From Rhodospirillaceae bacterium (GTDB taxonomy: Bacteria > Pseudomonadota > Alphaproteobacteria > Reyranellales > Reyranellaceae), in NCBI GenBank assembly GCA_009772935.1, contig WOUR01000009.1, positions 52,603 through 116,602 of the forward strand: a stretch of 64,000 nucleotides of DNA. Direction: 5' to 3'. Shown here in pieces: positions 53,902 through 62,746 of this stretch. Position numbers and translations under genes: made by a program. The notes beneath the pieces were generated by a model. That model was not told the DNA's origin. It ran no database searches and saw nothing but the letters and a program-made list of their open reading frames with translations. The number at the start of each line of letters is the position of its first letter. Within the stretch, counting starts at the first letter, position 1.

Positions 53902-54756
53902 TCACAGCTCCTTGCGGATGTCGACCAGGCGCATCATGGCCGCGACGATGAACAGGACCAGCAGGAGCAGAATCACCGCGTTGGCCGCCGCGGCGGGATA
54001 CTGCAGCAGCGACATGGCGTTCGCCATCATCAGGCCGACCGAGGCGCTGAGCCCCCCGCTCATCATGCGCACGGTGACGAAGTCGCCCATCACGATGGTG
54101 ACGACGAAGATCGAGCCAATGGCGATGCCGGGCTTGCACAGCGGCAGGATGACGTTGACCAGTGTCTGCCAGCCGCTCGCCCCGGCGTCGCGCGCCGCTT
54201 CGAGCAGGCTGCGGTCGATGCGCATCATCGAGTTGAAGATCGGCACCACCATGAACAGCGTGTAGAGGTGCACGTAGGCCAGCACGACCGAGAAGTCGGA
54301 ATAGAGCAGGAATTCCAGCGGCTCATTGATGAGGCCGAGATTGATCAACGTCGTGTTGGCGAGGCCGTGGCGCCCGAGAAACGGGATCCACGAGATCATG
54401 CGGATGACGTTGGAGGTCCAGAACGGGATGGTGCAAATCAGGAACAGCACCGTCTGCATCGTCGGCGAGCGCACGTGGAAGGCCACGAAGTAGGCGACAG
54501 TGAAGCCGATGCCGAGGGTGAGCGCCCAGGTGATCAGCGCGAACTGGATCGTCTGCTGGTAGGTCCGCCAGGTTACCGGGGAGAGCAGCAGTTCCTCATA
54601 GTTCTGCAGCAGGAAGGCCGGGATGATCTGGGTCGTATTGTAGTCGAAGAAGCTCACCACCACGATCGTGGCGATCGGGACGATGAGGAACAGCAGGAAC
54701 ACCAGCGCGAGCGGTGCGACCTGCAGGTAGGTGACCCAAGACTTTACACGGGACAT
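53902..54756 (-). CDS. ABC permease, spermidine/putrescine (PotB) type
   Basis: 284 aa, six transmembrane segments (VAPLALVFLLFLIVPIATIV ...), EAA loop LEAARDAGASGWQTLVNVIL. ATG 54756; RBS weak. Second gene after the binding protein, gap 64 bases. Confidence 0.9.
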   Translation of the reverse strand: MSRVKSWVTYLQVAPLALVFLLFLIVPIATIVVVSFFDYNTTQIIPAFLLQNYEELLLSPVTWRTYQQTIQFALITWALTLGIGFTVAYFVAFHVRSPTMQTVLFLICTIPFWTSNVIRMISWIPFLGRHGLANTTLINLGLINEPLEFLLYSDFSVVLAYVHLYTLFMVVPIFNSMMRIDRSLLEAARDAGASGWQTLVNVILPLCKPGIAIGSIFVVTIVMGDFVTVRMMSGGLSASVGLMMANAMSLLQYPAAAANAVILLLLVLFIVAAMMRLVDIRKEL

Positions 54757-54820
54757 TCGAGGGTGAGGCGCCGCCGGTGAACGGACATCGGAGGCGCCCC
54801 TCTCCTAGGAATTACATCGA

Positions 54821-56110
54821 TCAGGCGGCGATGAACTGGTTCCACTTCTGGACCATGTAGCGGTCCTCATCCATCACCGCGTTCCAGCAGGCGACGGCAC
54901 CCATGCGGTCGTAGAACGAGCCGCCATCGCGCACCGCGCCGGCCTTCTCGACGATCTGGCCCTGCGGGTTCTTGATGTCGCCCTGGGCCGGCTTGCCTTC
55001 CATCCAGAAGCCCCACTCGTCGGCCGTCATGTTGGCCTTGGCCGTCTCCAGCACCGCCGAGTAGTAGCCCTGGCGATTGAGGAAGGCGCCGACCCAGCCG
55101 GACAGGTACCAGTTGATGTAGTCGTAGGCCGCGTCGAGTTGCGCGCCCTGCAGGTGCTTGGCGAGTGCCAGCCCGCCGCCCCAGGCGCGGTAGCCTTCCT
55201 TGAGGGGCTGGTAGACGCAGGGCACGCCCTTGCCGCGCACCGCCGAGACCGCCGGCGACCACATCGACTGGATCACGACCTCGCCCGACGTCATCAGGTT
55301 CACCGATTCGTCGAAGGTCTTCCAGAAGGCGCGGAACTGACCCTCCTTCTTGGTCTTGATCAGGAAATCGATGGTCTTGTCGATCTCCGCCTTGGTCATG
55401 TTGCCCTTGTCGCCGTACTTCACGATGCCGGCCGCCTCGCAGATCATCGCGGCGTCCATGATGCCGATCGACGGGATGTTCAGGATCGAGGTCTTGCCCT
55501 TGAACTTCGGATCGAGGATGTCCTTCCACGAGTCGATCTTGCGGCCGACGAGGTCTGGCCGGATGCCGAGCGTATCGGCGTTGTAGATCGTGGGCACCGC
55601 CGTGAACCACTGGGTCTGACCCTTGGCGAACTTGGTCGAGCCGGCGCCTTCGACGAAGCTCACCGTGCTGGGCGCCGTTCCCTGGGCGATGACGCTGTCG
55701 GGCTTCAGCTTGCCGGTGGTGAAGATCGGCACGATCTTGTCGAACAGCTTGATCTTCTTGACGTCCATCGCCTGCAGCGTGTTCGCTGGGAAGACCTTCT
55801 TGATCATCCAGTATTCGATGTCGCCGATGTCGAAGGAGTTCGGCTGCGTCACGACGCGCTGCACCACCGCATCGGAATCGAGCGCCGTCATCTGCAGCGT
55901 GATGCCGAGATCGGCCTTGCACTTCTCGGCGATCTCGTTGATCGCCGACACGCCGGTGCCGCACTGGCGCAAGACGATGTTCTTGTTGTTCTGCGCCCAG
56001 ATCACCGGGAAGCCGGTGATCGCGCCGCTGCCGACGGCCGCGCCCGCGATGCCGGCCGCGCCCTTGAGCATCCTGCGGCGGCCGATGCCGCCATTCGATT
56101 TCCGAGCCAT
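54821..56110 (-). CDS. ABC binding protein, spermidine/putrescine (PotD/F) type, Tat-like signal
   Basis: 429 aa. N-terminal GRRRMLKG (10-17) predicts Tat export; mature chain has the PotD/SBP_bac_8-like fold (WAQNNKNIVLRQCGTGVSAI). ATG 56110 with AGGAGG upstream. Ligand is unknown; context with an AtzD-type enzyme suggests a cyclic ureide or triazine-like nitrogen compound rather than a polyamine (inference). Confidence 0.9.
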   Translation of the reverse strand: MARKSNGGIGRRRMLKGAAGIAGAAVGSGAITGFPVIWAQNNKNIVLRQCGTGVSAINEIAEKCKADLGITLQMTALDSDAVVQRVVTQPNSFDIGDIEYWMIKKVFPANTLQAMDVKKIKLFDKIVPIFTTGKLKPDSVIAQGTAPSTVSFVEGAGSTKFAKGQTQWFTAVPTIYNADTLGIRPDLVGRKIDSWKDILDPKFKGKTSILNIPSIGIMDAAMICEAAGIVKYGDKGNMTKAEIDKTIDFLIKTKKEGQFRAFWKTFDESVNLMTSGEVVIQSMWSPAVSAVRGKGVPCVYQPLKEGYRAWGGGLALAKHLQGAQLDAAYDYINWYLSGWVGAFLNRQGYYSAVLETAKANMTADEWGFWMEGKPAQGDIKNPQGQIVEKAGAVRDGGSFYDRMGAVACWNAVMDEDRYMVQKWNQFIAA

Positions 56111-56165
56111 CTCGTCTTCCTCCTTCAGCCACGACGGCGCGGGGCCGCCTCCCAAATACGCCCCT

Positions 56166-57188
56166 TCAGCGCCCCAGCACGTGCACGTCCTCGGGCTTCC
56201 ACGACAGCGTGACGGGCTCGCCGGGCCTCACGGGAGATGCGTCGAAGCGCGCCTCCGAGAGCGTGGCCGACAGCGTTTCGAGACCGGTGACATCGATGCC
56301 GACCTGCACCGTCGATCCGAGATATTCGACCGAGCGCGCGACACCCTGCAGTGAGGTGACGCCTGCCTCTCCCGAAGTTCCCGGCTGCACCGACAGGCGG
56401 TCGGCGCGGATGGCTACGAACGGCCCCCCGCCCGCCCCGGCACGCGCGACGGCCGCGGGCAGCACGTTGTGGCCGCCAATGAACTTCGCGACGAAGGCCG
56501 AAGCCGGTCGGTTGAATACTTCGCGCGGCGGCGCCGCCTGTTCGATCCGGCCGCCGTTCATCACCACCACGAGGTCGGCCAGTGCCATCGCCTCGTCCTG
56601 GCTGTGCGTCACGTGGATGAAGCTGATTCCGAGTCGCGTCTGCAGGCTCTTCAGTTCCTCGCGCATGCGGATCCGCAGGAAGGGATCCAGCGCCGACAGC
56701 GGCTCGTCGAGCAGCAGGACCTGCGGATCGGTGATCAGCGCCCGCGCCAGGGCGACCCTCTGTTGCTGGCCACCGGAGAGCTGCGCCGGCAGGCGGCCGG
56801 CATAGGCCTCCATATGCACGCGCTTCAGCATCTCGACGGCGCGCGCCCGGCGCGTCTCCTTGTCGATACCGCGCATCTTGAGGCTGAAGGCCACGTTGTC
56901 CGTACAATCGAGATGCGGAAAGAGCGCGTAGCTCTGAAACATCATCGCGGTCCCGCGGGCCGCTGGCGGCAGGCCGGTGATGTTCTCTGATCCCAGGATG
57001 ATGTCTCCCTCAGACGCCTCCTCGTGCCCGGCGATCATGCGCAGCGTGGTGGTCTTGCCGCAGCCGCTGGGCCCGAGCAGGCAGCAATAGGACCCCGCCG
57101 GGATGCGCAGGCCGATCGAATCGACCGCCACCGTCTCGCCGTAGCGCTTGGTCAGGGAAACGAGTTCAATGTCCGGCTGCTTGGCCAT
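56166..57188 (-). CDS. ABC ATPase, spermidine/putrescine (PotA) type
   Basis: 340 aa. Walker A GPSGCGKTT at 39-47, FQSYALFPHLDC, signature QLSGGQQQRV, Walker B LLLDEPLSALD, C-terminal TOBE_2 domain. First gene of the six-gene operon (ATPase, binding protein, two permeases, AtzD-type, SelA-like). ATG 57188; RBS weak. Divergent from hyuA across 123 bases. Confidence 0.9.
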   Translation of the reverse strand: MAKQPDIELVSLTKRYGETVAVDSIGLRIPAGSYCCLLGPSGCGKTTTLRMIAGHEEASEGDIILGSENITGLPPAARGTAMMFQSYALFPHLDCTDNVAFSLKMRGIDKETRRARAVEMLKRVHMEAYAGRLPAQLSGGQQQRVALARALITDPQVLLLDEPLSALDPFLRIRMREELKSLQTRLGISFIHVTHSQDEAMALADLVVVMNGGRIEQAAPPREVFNRPASAFVAKFIGGHNVLPAAVARAGAGGGPFVAIRADRLSVQPGTSGEAGVTSLQGVARSVEYLGSTVQVGIDVTGLETLSATLSEARFDASPVRPGEPVTLSWKPEDVHVLGR

Positions 57189-57228
57189 GTGGCGAAGGAA
57201 GCAAGCTGCATGCCAGCGCTGTAGAATT

Positions 57229-57290
57229 CCCTGGGGACAAAGCCACAATCCAGGGGACGTTGGCGCGGTCCTTGCTCGCTGCGGGCCAAC
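57229..57290. promoter_or_regulatory. Two inverted repeats in the divergent potA-like/hyuA intergenic region
   Basis: Inverted repeat 1: CCCTGG (57229-57234) and CCAGGG (57250-57255); the motif GGGGAC also repeats directly at 57233 and 57253. Inverted repeat 2: GTTGGC (57259-57264) and GCCAAC (57285-57290). They lie side by side between two divergent operons and are good operator candidates for a shared regulator. No -35/-10 pair is evident. Confidence 0.4.
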
Positions 57291-57311
57291 GCGAGGCATA
57301 GGGAGGCGGTG

Positions 57312-59390
57312 ATGCGGTTGATCGGCGTGGACGTGGGCGGCACTTTCACGGACCTGGTCTTTGCAGACACCGAGGCCGGCCGAACCGCCGTGCACAAGGT
57401 CTCGACCACCCCCGACGATCCGTCCCGTGGCGTCGTGCAGGGACTGATGGCACTCTGCGACAAGTATTCGATCCCGCGCGAGACGATCGACACGGTGTTC
57501 CACGGCACGACCATCGCGACCAACGCGATCCTCGAGCACGACGGCGCCGTCACCGGCATGATCACCACCGGCGGCTATCGCGACATCCTGCATATCGGCC
57601 GCCACCAGCGACCGCAGCACTACTCGATCATGCAGGACATTCCCTGGCAGGACCGGCCGCTGGTGAAGCGCCGCCATCGCAAGACGGTGACGGAGCGGCT
57701 GGTCCCGCCCCGCGGCGAGGTGCTGGAGCCGCTCGACGAGGAAGGCGTGCGCCAGTCCGTGCGCGAGCTGAAGGAGGCTGGCGTCGAGGCCATCGCGATC
57801 TGCTTTCTCTTCTCCTATCTCGACGCCTCCCACGAGGCGCGCGCGATGGAGATCGTGCGCGAGGAATATCCGGGGTGCTTCGCCACGACCTCCTCGTCGG
57901 TGTCGCCGCAGTTCCGCGAGTTCGAGCGGTTCACGACCACGGCCATGAACGCCTTCGTGGGTCCGAAGGTGCGCAACTACGTGACCCGGCTCGAGTCCGA
58001 GATCGAGGCCTCGGGCTTCAAGGCCGACCTGCGCATCATGGCTTCCAACGGCGGCGTCGCGACGCCCGGCATGGTGGCTGAGCGGCCGGTGCTCACACTC
58101 CTGTCCGGCCCGGCGGCCGGTGTGATCGGCGGCGACTGGGCGGGCGCACTGTCGGACAAGCGCAACCTCATCACCTTCGACGTCGGCGGCACCTCGGCGG
58201 ACATCGGGATCGTCACCGAGGGCGGCTTCGGCGAGGCGACGGCGCGCGACACCTGGATCGCCGGCTTCCCCGTGCTGGTGCCGATGATCGACGTGCACAC
58301 GATCGGCGCCGGCGGCGGCTCGATCGCCTACGTCGACCAGGCCGGCGCCTTCAAGGTCGGCCCGCGCTCGGCCGGTGCCGTCCCCGGGCCGGCCGCCTAC
58401 GGGCGGGGCGGCACGCGGGCCACGGTCACCGACGCCAACGTCGTGCTGGGGCGGCTCGACGGCGGCAATTTCCTGGGCGGCGGCATGTCGCTCGACGAGG
58501 TCGCGGCGCGGCGCGTGATCGGCGAGCTGGCGCGTGAGCTCGGCCTCTCCGACCGAGAGGCGGCCGAGGGGGTGATCACCCTCATCAATGCCAACATGGC
58601 CAACGCCATCCGCTCCCGCACCGTCCAGAAGGGCATAGATCCGCGCAATTACGTGCTGGTGGCCTTCGGCGGCGCCGGCCCGCTGCATGGCGCCGAAGTG
58701 GCCGACATGCTGGGCGTCACCGAGGTGATCGTGCCGCCGCATCCCGGCATCACCTCGGCGGTCGGCCTGCTGATCAGCGACCTGCGCTACGACGCCATCC
58801 GCACCTCCTTCCAGGTCTCGGGCGCCGCAGACCTTTCACGCATCAATGCCGACTTCGACGCCATGGCAACGGAGCTGGCTGGCCGCTTTACCGCCGACGG
58901 GATCGATCTCGCGCAGGTGACGTTCGAGCGCCGCGGCGACCTGCGCTATGTCGGCCAGGGGTACGAACTCAGGGTCGTCTTTCCCGACGGCGTTCTCGAC
59001 GAGGCCGCCCTCGCCCAAGCCTTCGAGGCGTTCCACGACGTTCACAAGCGCGAGTACGGCCATCACTTTGCCGACTCGGCCATCGAGATCGTGAACCTGC
59101 GCCTCGTCGGCGCTGCCAGCGCGGCGACCATCGCGAAGCCCGCCCCCGACGGCGCCCGCTCGCTCGCCGCAGCGACGGTGCGCTCCGGCAACGGCACGTT
59201 CCGCGTCGACGGCAAGCTCGCCGACTATCCGACCACCTTCTACCGCCGCGACCTGCTCCCGGTCGGCGAGCGCATCTCAGGTCCCGCCATCGTCCTGCAG
59301 ATGGACACCACCACGGTTGTGCCACCCCATTTCAGTTTCGAAGCCGACACGGCTGGCAATCTCATGATCCGCAAGGAGGCCAAGCAATGA
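57312..59390 (+). CDS. hyuA: Hydantoinase/oxoprolinase A subunit (HyuA)
   Basis: 692 aa. Actin-like ATP-dependent subunit: opening LIGVDVGGTFTDLV, HGTTIATNAILE, and a second nucleotide motif FDVGGTSADIG. With HyuB it performs ATP-driven opening of a cyclic amide (N-methylhydantoin, 5-oxoproline, caprolactam) or ATP-dependent carboxylation as in acetophenone carboxylase. Start ATG 57312 rather than the adjacent GTG at 57309 because of GGAGG spacing. Overlaps hyuB by ATGA. Confidence 0.9.
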   Translation: MRLIGVDVGGTFTDLVFADTEAGRTAVHKVSTTPDDPSRGVVQGLMALCDKYSIPRETIDTVFHGTTIATNAILEHDGAVTGMITTGGYRDILHIGRHQRPQHYSIMQDIPWQDRPLVKRRHRKTVTERLVPPRGEVLEPLDEEGVRQSVRELKEAGVEAIAICFLFSYLDASHEARAMEIVREEYPGCFATTSSSVSPQFREFERFTTTAMNAFVGPKVRNYVTRLESEIEASGFKADLRIMASNGGVATPGMVAERPVLTLLSGPAAGVIGGDWAGALSDKRNLITFDVGGTSADIGIVTEGGFGEATARDTWIAGFPVLVPMIDVHTIGAGGGSIAYVDQAGAFKVGPRSAGAVPGPAAYGRGGTRATVTDANVVLGRLDGGNFLGGGMSLDEVAARRVIGELARELGLSDREAAEGVITLINANMANAIRSRTVQKGIDPRNYVLVAFGGAGPLHGAEVADMLGVTEVIVPPHPGITSAVGLLISDLRYDAIRTSFQVSGAADLSRINADFDAMATELAGRFTADGIDLAQVTFERRGDLRYVGQGYELRVVFPDGVLDEAALAQAFEAFHDVHKREYGHHFADSAIEIVNLRLVGAASAATIAKPAPDGARSLAAATVRSGNGTFRVDGKLADYPTTFYRRDLLPVGERISGPAIVLQMDTTTVVPPHFSFEADTAGNLMIRKEAKQ

Positions 59391-61177
59391 CCAGCGCTGC
59401 TGTCCGCCAGCCCGCAACGCGGCCCGACCGCATCGATCCGATCACCAGCAGCGTGATCCAGGGGGCGCTCGAGAACATCGCCGTCGAGATGGGCTACAAG
59501 CTGATGCGCATGAGCTACTCCTCGATCATCCGCGAGTCGGAAGATTTCGGGGCGGCGCTGATCGACGCCGAGGGCCGCGGCCTCGCCGAATCGGCGCAGT
59601 CGACGCCGCTGCAGTCGGGCCCGATCCCGGGCTACGTGCGCGGCATCCAGCGCATCCTGAAGGAACGCGGCGACGTCATACGCCCAGGCGACGTCATCAT
59701 GCACAACGATGCCTATTCCGGCGCCAGTCATGGACCGGACGTCGCCTTCATCGTGCCGGTGTTCGTGCAGAGCCGCCTGATCGCCTTCGCCGCCACGACG
59801 GCGCATCATCTCGACATCGGCGCCCTGTCGCCTGGCTCCTGCGGCATCGTCGAGGCGATCGACGCCTATGCGGAGGGGCTGCAGTTCAAGGCGATCAAGG
59901 TCTACGACCGCGGCGTGCGCAACGACGCGGTCTGGCAGATCGTGCGCGACAATATCCGCGCCTCCGACCTCGTGGTCGGCGACATGGACGCTCAGGTGGC
60001 CGCCGCCCGCATCGGCGCGGAGCGCATGGTCGAGTTGGTCGAGCGCTACGGGCTGGAGACCTTCGAGCAGGCCTGCGGCGCGCTGATGGATCACGCCGAA
60101 CGGCTGATGCGGCAGGCGATTGCCCGGCTGCCGGATGGCATCTATCGCGCCGAGACCGCGATCGACGGTTATCTCGACAGCGACGATCCCTCCAAGAAGG
60201 AACTGCCGATCGTCGTCACCATCACCAAGAAGGATGACTCACTGGTGGTCGATCTCACCGGCACGGCGCCTCAGGTGCCCGACCGGCCGATCAACATGCC
60301 GCTCGAAGGCACCGCCGACATCGCCATCTGGCTCACCATCCGCTCGGTGCTGCTCGATACCGAGGTCCACGGGCACATCCCGGTGAATGCGGGCCTGATC
60401 CGGCCGATCACCATCGTGGCGCCCAAGGGATGCCTGGCCAACCCGACCTTCCCGGCACCGACCATCGCGCGCTTCTGCCCCGGCAACCAGCTCGCCGATA
60501 CGGTGATGAAGGCGCTGTCGCAGGCCATGCCGGGCAACGTGTCGGCCGGCATCGGCAACCTCAAGGTCATCGCCTTCTCCGGCCTCAAGGACGAGACCCA
60601 CTGGGTGCACATGGAGATCTTCGAGGGCTCCTATGGCGGGCGCCTCGGCAAGGACGGCATGGATGCCGTCGATACACTCTACGCCAACACCCGCAACAAC
60701 CCGATCGAGGACATCGAGACCCACCTGCCGCTGCGCGTCCTGCGCTACGAGTTGCGCGAAAACGTGGCCGGCGCCGGCAAGTGGCGCGGCGGCCTGGGCT
60801 CGGTGCGTGAGTTCTCGTTCCTCGGCGACGGCGGCGCCTCGGTCGAGGGCGAAGGCCATCGCTACCGGCCCTGGGGATTCCTGGGCGGCAGCGAGGGTAT
60901 GCCGGCCAAGCTCGACCTGATGGTCCCCGGCCAACCCGACCGGGCGCTGCCCTCGAAGGTTCCGTACATGCACATCGGCAAGGACGGGCGCTTCGTCTGC
61001 TACGGCCCGGCCGGCGGCGGCTACGGCAACCCGCTGGAACGAGATCCGGCCGACGTGGCCGACGACGTGCTCGACGGCGTGATCTCCGTCGAGACCGCAC
61101 TCAAGGACTATGGCGTGGTCGTCTCGGCCAAGGGCATCGTCGACCGGGCCGGGACCGCGAAGGCGCGAGGCGGCTGA
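59387..61177 (+). CDS. hyuB: Hydantoinase/oxoprolinase B subunit (HyuB)
   Basis: 596 aa. Family blocks SYSSIIRESEDFGAALIDAE and DVIMHNDAYSGASHGPDVAF are present. Partner of HyuA, cytoplasmic. Length is typical of hydantoinase B/oxoprolinase family proteins. Followed by the SDR gene after 43 bases. Confidence 0.9.
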   Translation: MTSAAVRQPATRPDRIDPITSSVIQGALENIAVEMGYKLMRMSYSSIIRESEDFGAALIDAEGRGLAESAQSTPLQSGPIPGYVRGIQRILKERGDVIRPGDVIMHNDAYSGASHGPDVAFIVPVFVQSRLIAFAATTAHHLDIGALSPGSCGIVEAIDAYAEGLQFKAIKVYDRGVRNDAVWQIVRDNIRASDLVVGDMDAQVAAARIGAERMVELVERYGLETFEQACGALMDHAERLMRQAIARLPDGIYRAETAIDGYLDSDDPSKKELPIVVTITKKDDSLVVDLTGTAPQVPDRPINMPLEGTADIAIWLTIRSVLLDTEVHGHIPVNAGLIRPITIVAPKGCLANPTFPAPTIARFCPGNQLADTVMKALSQAMPGNVSAGIGNLKVIAFSGLKDETHWVHMEIFEGSYGGRLGKDGMDAVDTLYANTRNNPIEDIETHLPLRVLRYELRENVAGAGKWRGGLGSVREFSFLGDGGASVEGEGHRYRPWGFLGGSEGMPAKLDLMVPGQPDRALPSKVPYMHIGKDGRFVCYGPAGGGYGNPLERDPADVADDVLDGVISVETALKDYGVVVSAKGIVDRAGTAKARGG

Positions 61178-61220
61178 CGCTTCTATTGGCAGGACCCACA
61201 TTCTCCGCCATCAAGGGGCG

Positions 61221-61952
61221 ATGGACTATCAGCTCAGGGACCGGACCTGCCTCGTGTCCGGCGCCAGTTCCGGCATCGGCGCCGGGGTCGTCAGGCTTCT
61301 GGCACAACAAGGCGCGCGCGTGGTCGCCACGGCGCGGCGAGCCGAAAGGATCGAACGGCTCGACGGCGTGACCGCGATCGCGGGCGACGTCACGGACCGG
61401 AACGATCTCGCGCGCATCGCGACCGACACGAACAAGTTGCTCGGGCCAGTCGACATCCTGGTGAACTGTGCCGGCGGCTCGCGGCCGACCGGGCCGGACG
61501 CCGGCGAGGATGTCTGGGAGGAGGCCTTCGCGCTGAATTTCACGGCGGCCCGGCTGCTGACCAAGGCCCTGCTGCCGGCCATGCGGGCGCGCAAGTGGGG
61601 CCGCATCGTCAACATCAGCGGCTCCATGGAGCCGCGCGGCCTGAATGCCGCCATCGCCGCAAAGGCCGCAATGCATCTATGGGCAAAGGGCCTGTCGTGC
61701 GACGTCGCGGCCGACGACGTGACCGTGAACACGATTCAGCCGGGCCGCATCAACAGCGAGCAGATCCTCGGGAAACTGCATCCGACCGAGGAGGCCCGGC
61801 GCAGCTTCATCGAGCGAAACATCCCCATCGGCTATTTCGGCGAACCGGAGGATGTGGCACACCTCGTGGCCTTCCTGGCCTCCCCGGCCGCCCGCTACAT
61901 CACGGGCGCGGTCATTCCGGTGGACGGCGGCATGCACTATTTCGCGCACTGA
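61221..61952 (+). CDS. SDR-family protein with missing catalytic Tyr (YxxxK is AxxxK)
   Basis: 243 aa, Rossmann fold with GASSGIG at 14-20, NCAGG at 82-86, active-site Ser in NISGS (133 or 135) and K148. The position four residues before K148, normally the catalytic Tyr, is A144 (NAAIAAKAAM), so a standard redox reaction is unlikely. The C-terminal end VIPVDGGMHYFAH is normal. It may be a dehydratase, binding protein or a variant with another base. Start ATG 61221 with AAGGGG upstream; part of the hyuAB transcript. Confidence 0.85.
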   Translation: MDYQLRDRTCLVSGASSGIGAGVVRLLAQQGARVVATARRAERIERLDGVTAIAGDVTDRNDLARIATDTNKLLGPVDILVNCAGGSRPTGPDAGEDVWEEAFALNFTAARLLTKALLPAMRARKWGRIVNISGSMEPRGLNAAIAAKAAMHLWAKGLSCDVAADDVTVNTIQPGRINSEQILGKLHPTEEARRSFIERNIPIGYFGEPEDVAHLVAFLASPAARYITGAVIPVDGGMHYFAH

Positions 61953-61973
61953 CGGCGCAGCGGAGGATGGATT

Positions 61974-62426
61974 TTGCTGAAGTGGCTTCGTCGTTCTGAG
62001 CCAAAGGAAGTTCCGGCCGCCACCCTCGGTCCGCTGCAGATCGTCAAGCCCTGGGCCCGCTCTTCCTCGTCCCATCCGGATATCGCTGGCGGCTACATGA
62101 CCGTGGGCAACGACGGCGAAACGGATCGGCTCGTTTCCGCCAGTTGCCCGGCGACCGGCTCAGTGGAGATCCACGCCATCCGGGTCAAGGGCCCGGTCCT
62201 CGAAATGCGGAAGCAGGACGGTGGCCTCGTCATCCCGCCGGCCAACCAGCAGATCCTCAAGCCGCGCGGCTATCACCTGCTGATGAGCGGCCTCGCCTCG
62301 CCGCTGGCGGTCGGCAGCAAACTCCCCATCACCCTGGTGTTCGAGAAGGCCGGGAGCGTCACCGTGGATTTTGCCGTCGAACCGCCCGGCGCCGTTGGGC
62401 AAGCCACCCTCAGCTCGTCCCAGTGA
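61974..62426 (+). CDS. PCuAC-like copper chaperone domain protein without signal peptide
   Basis: 150 aa from TTG 61974 (GGAGGA six bases upstream). PCuAC (DUF461) copper motif H67-x10-M78-x22-H101-x2-M104 (EIH..., EMRKQDG, GYHLLM) close to the H(M)x10Mx21HxM consensus. Typical family members carry an export signal; this one starts MLKWLRRSEPKEV and has none, so it may be cytoplasmic or the N-terminus is mis-called. Downstream of the SDR by 21 bases. Confidence 0.75.
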   Translation: MLKWLRRSEPKEVPAATLGPLQIVKPWARSSSSHPDIAGGYMTVGNDGETDRLVSASCPATGSVEIHAIRVKGPVLEMRKQDGGLVIPPANQQILKPRGYHLLMSGLASPLAVGSKLPITLVFEKAGSVTVDFAVEPPGAVGQATLSSSQ

Positions 62427-62518
62427 AATCCGCCTTTCCACGGCGACACATTTAACCGTTCCAGATCAATATCTTGGGGAGTTTTCCGAAGGTCGCTCAC
62501 AAGCGCTTCATTCGGCCC

Positions 62519-62549
62519 TTGCGCCGGGCGGCCGGACTCCTGATATAAC
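62519..62549 (+). promoter_or_regulatory. Promoter of the SRP RNA gene
   Basis: Candidate TTGCGC (62519-62524) and TATAAC (62544-62549), spacing 19. The predicted start fits the 5' end of the RNA at about 62556. Confidence 0.45.
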
Positions 62550-62555
62550 CGCCTC

Positions 62556-62652
62556 GAGGGGCCGGTGTGGGCGGAGCAGTCGCCAACCCGGTCAGATCCG
62601 GAAGGAAGCAGCCGTAACGAATTCGCTTCGGGTCATGCCGGTCTCTCACCCG
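62556..62652 (+). ncRNA. ffs: Small SRP RNA (4.5S RNA, ffs)
   Basis: The conserved apical-loop core GGTCAGATCCGGAAGGAAGC (from 62590), followed by AGCCGTAACGA and the CGCTTCGGGT loop region, is diagnostic of bacterial SRP RNA. Arms starting GAGGGGCCGGTGTGG and ending CATGCCGGTCTC can pair. It scaffolds Ffh for co-translational targeting. Location just upstream of dnaX is the usual one in alphaproteobacteria. Ends are estimated to a few bases. Confidence 0.93.
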
Positions 62653-62746
62653 TTCCCCTGCGCGCGCCGCCGCGGTGGGCGGGTGGCCCGGGCGCGATGA
62701 CCGCCGGGCCTGAAGGGGCCACGGCGCAGAATAGCGGGTGATCGCC

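Noticed and set aside
18876..57188. A full atrazine degradation route (atzA to atzF)
   Set aside because: The AtzA-like and AtzD-like genes lie 30 kb apart in separate operons, there is no biuret or allophanate hydrolase, and no mobile element; family membership alone does not show triazine use.
56166..58742. Extended reading frame that would make the PotA-like ATPase 858 aa long
   Set aside because: The extension runs opposite hyuA; conserved PotA sequence starts only at MAKQPDIELV.
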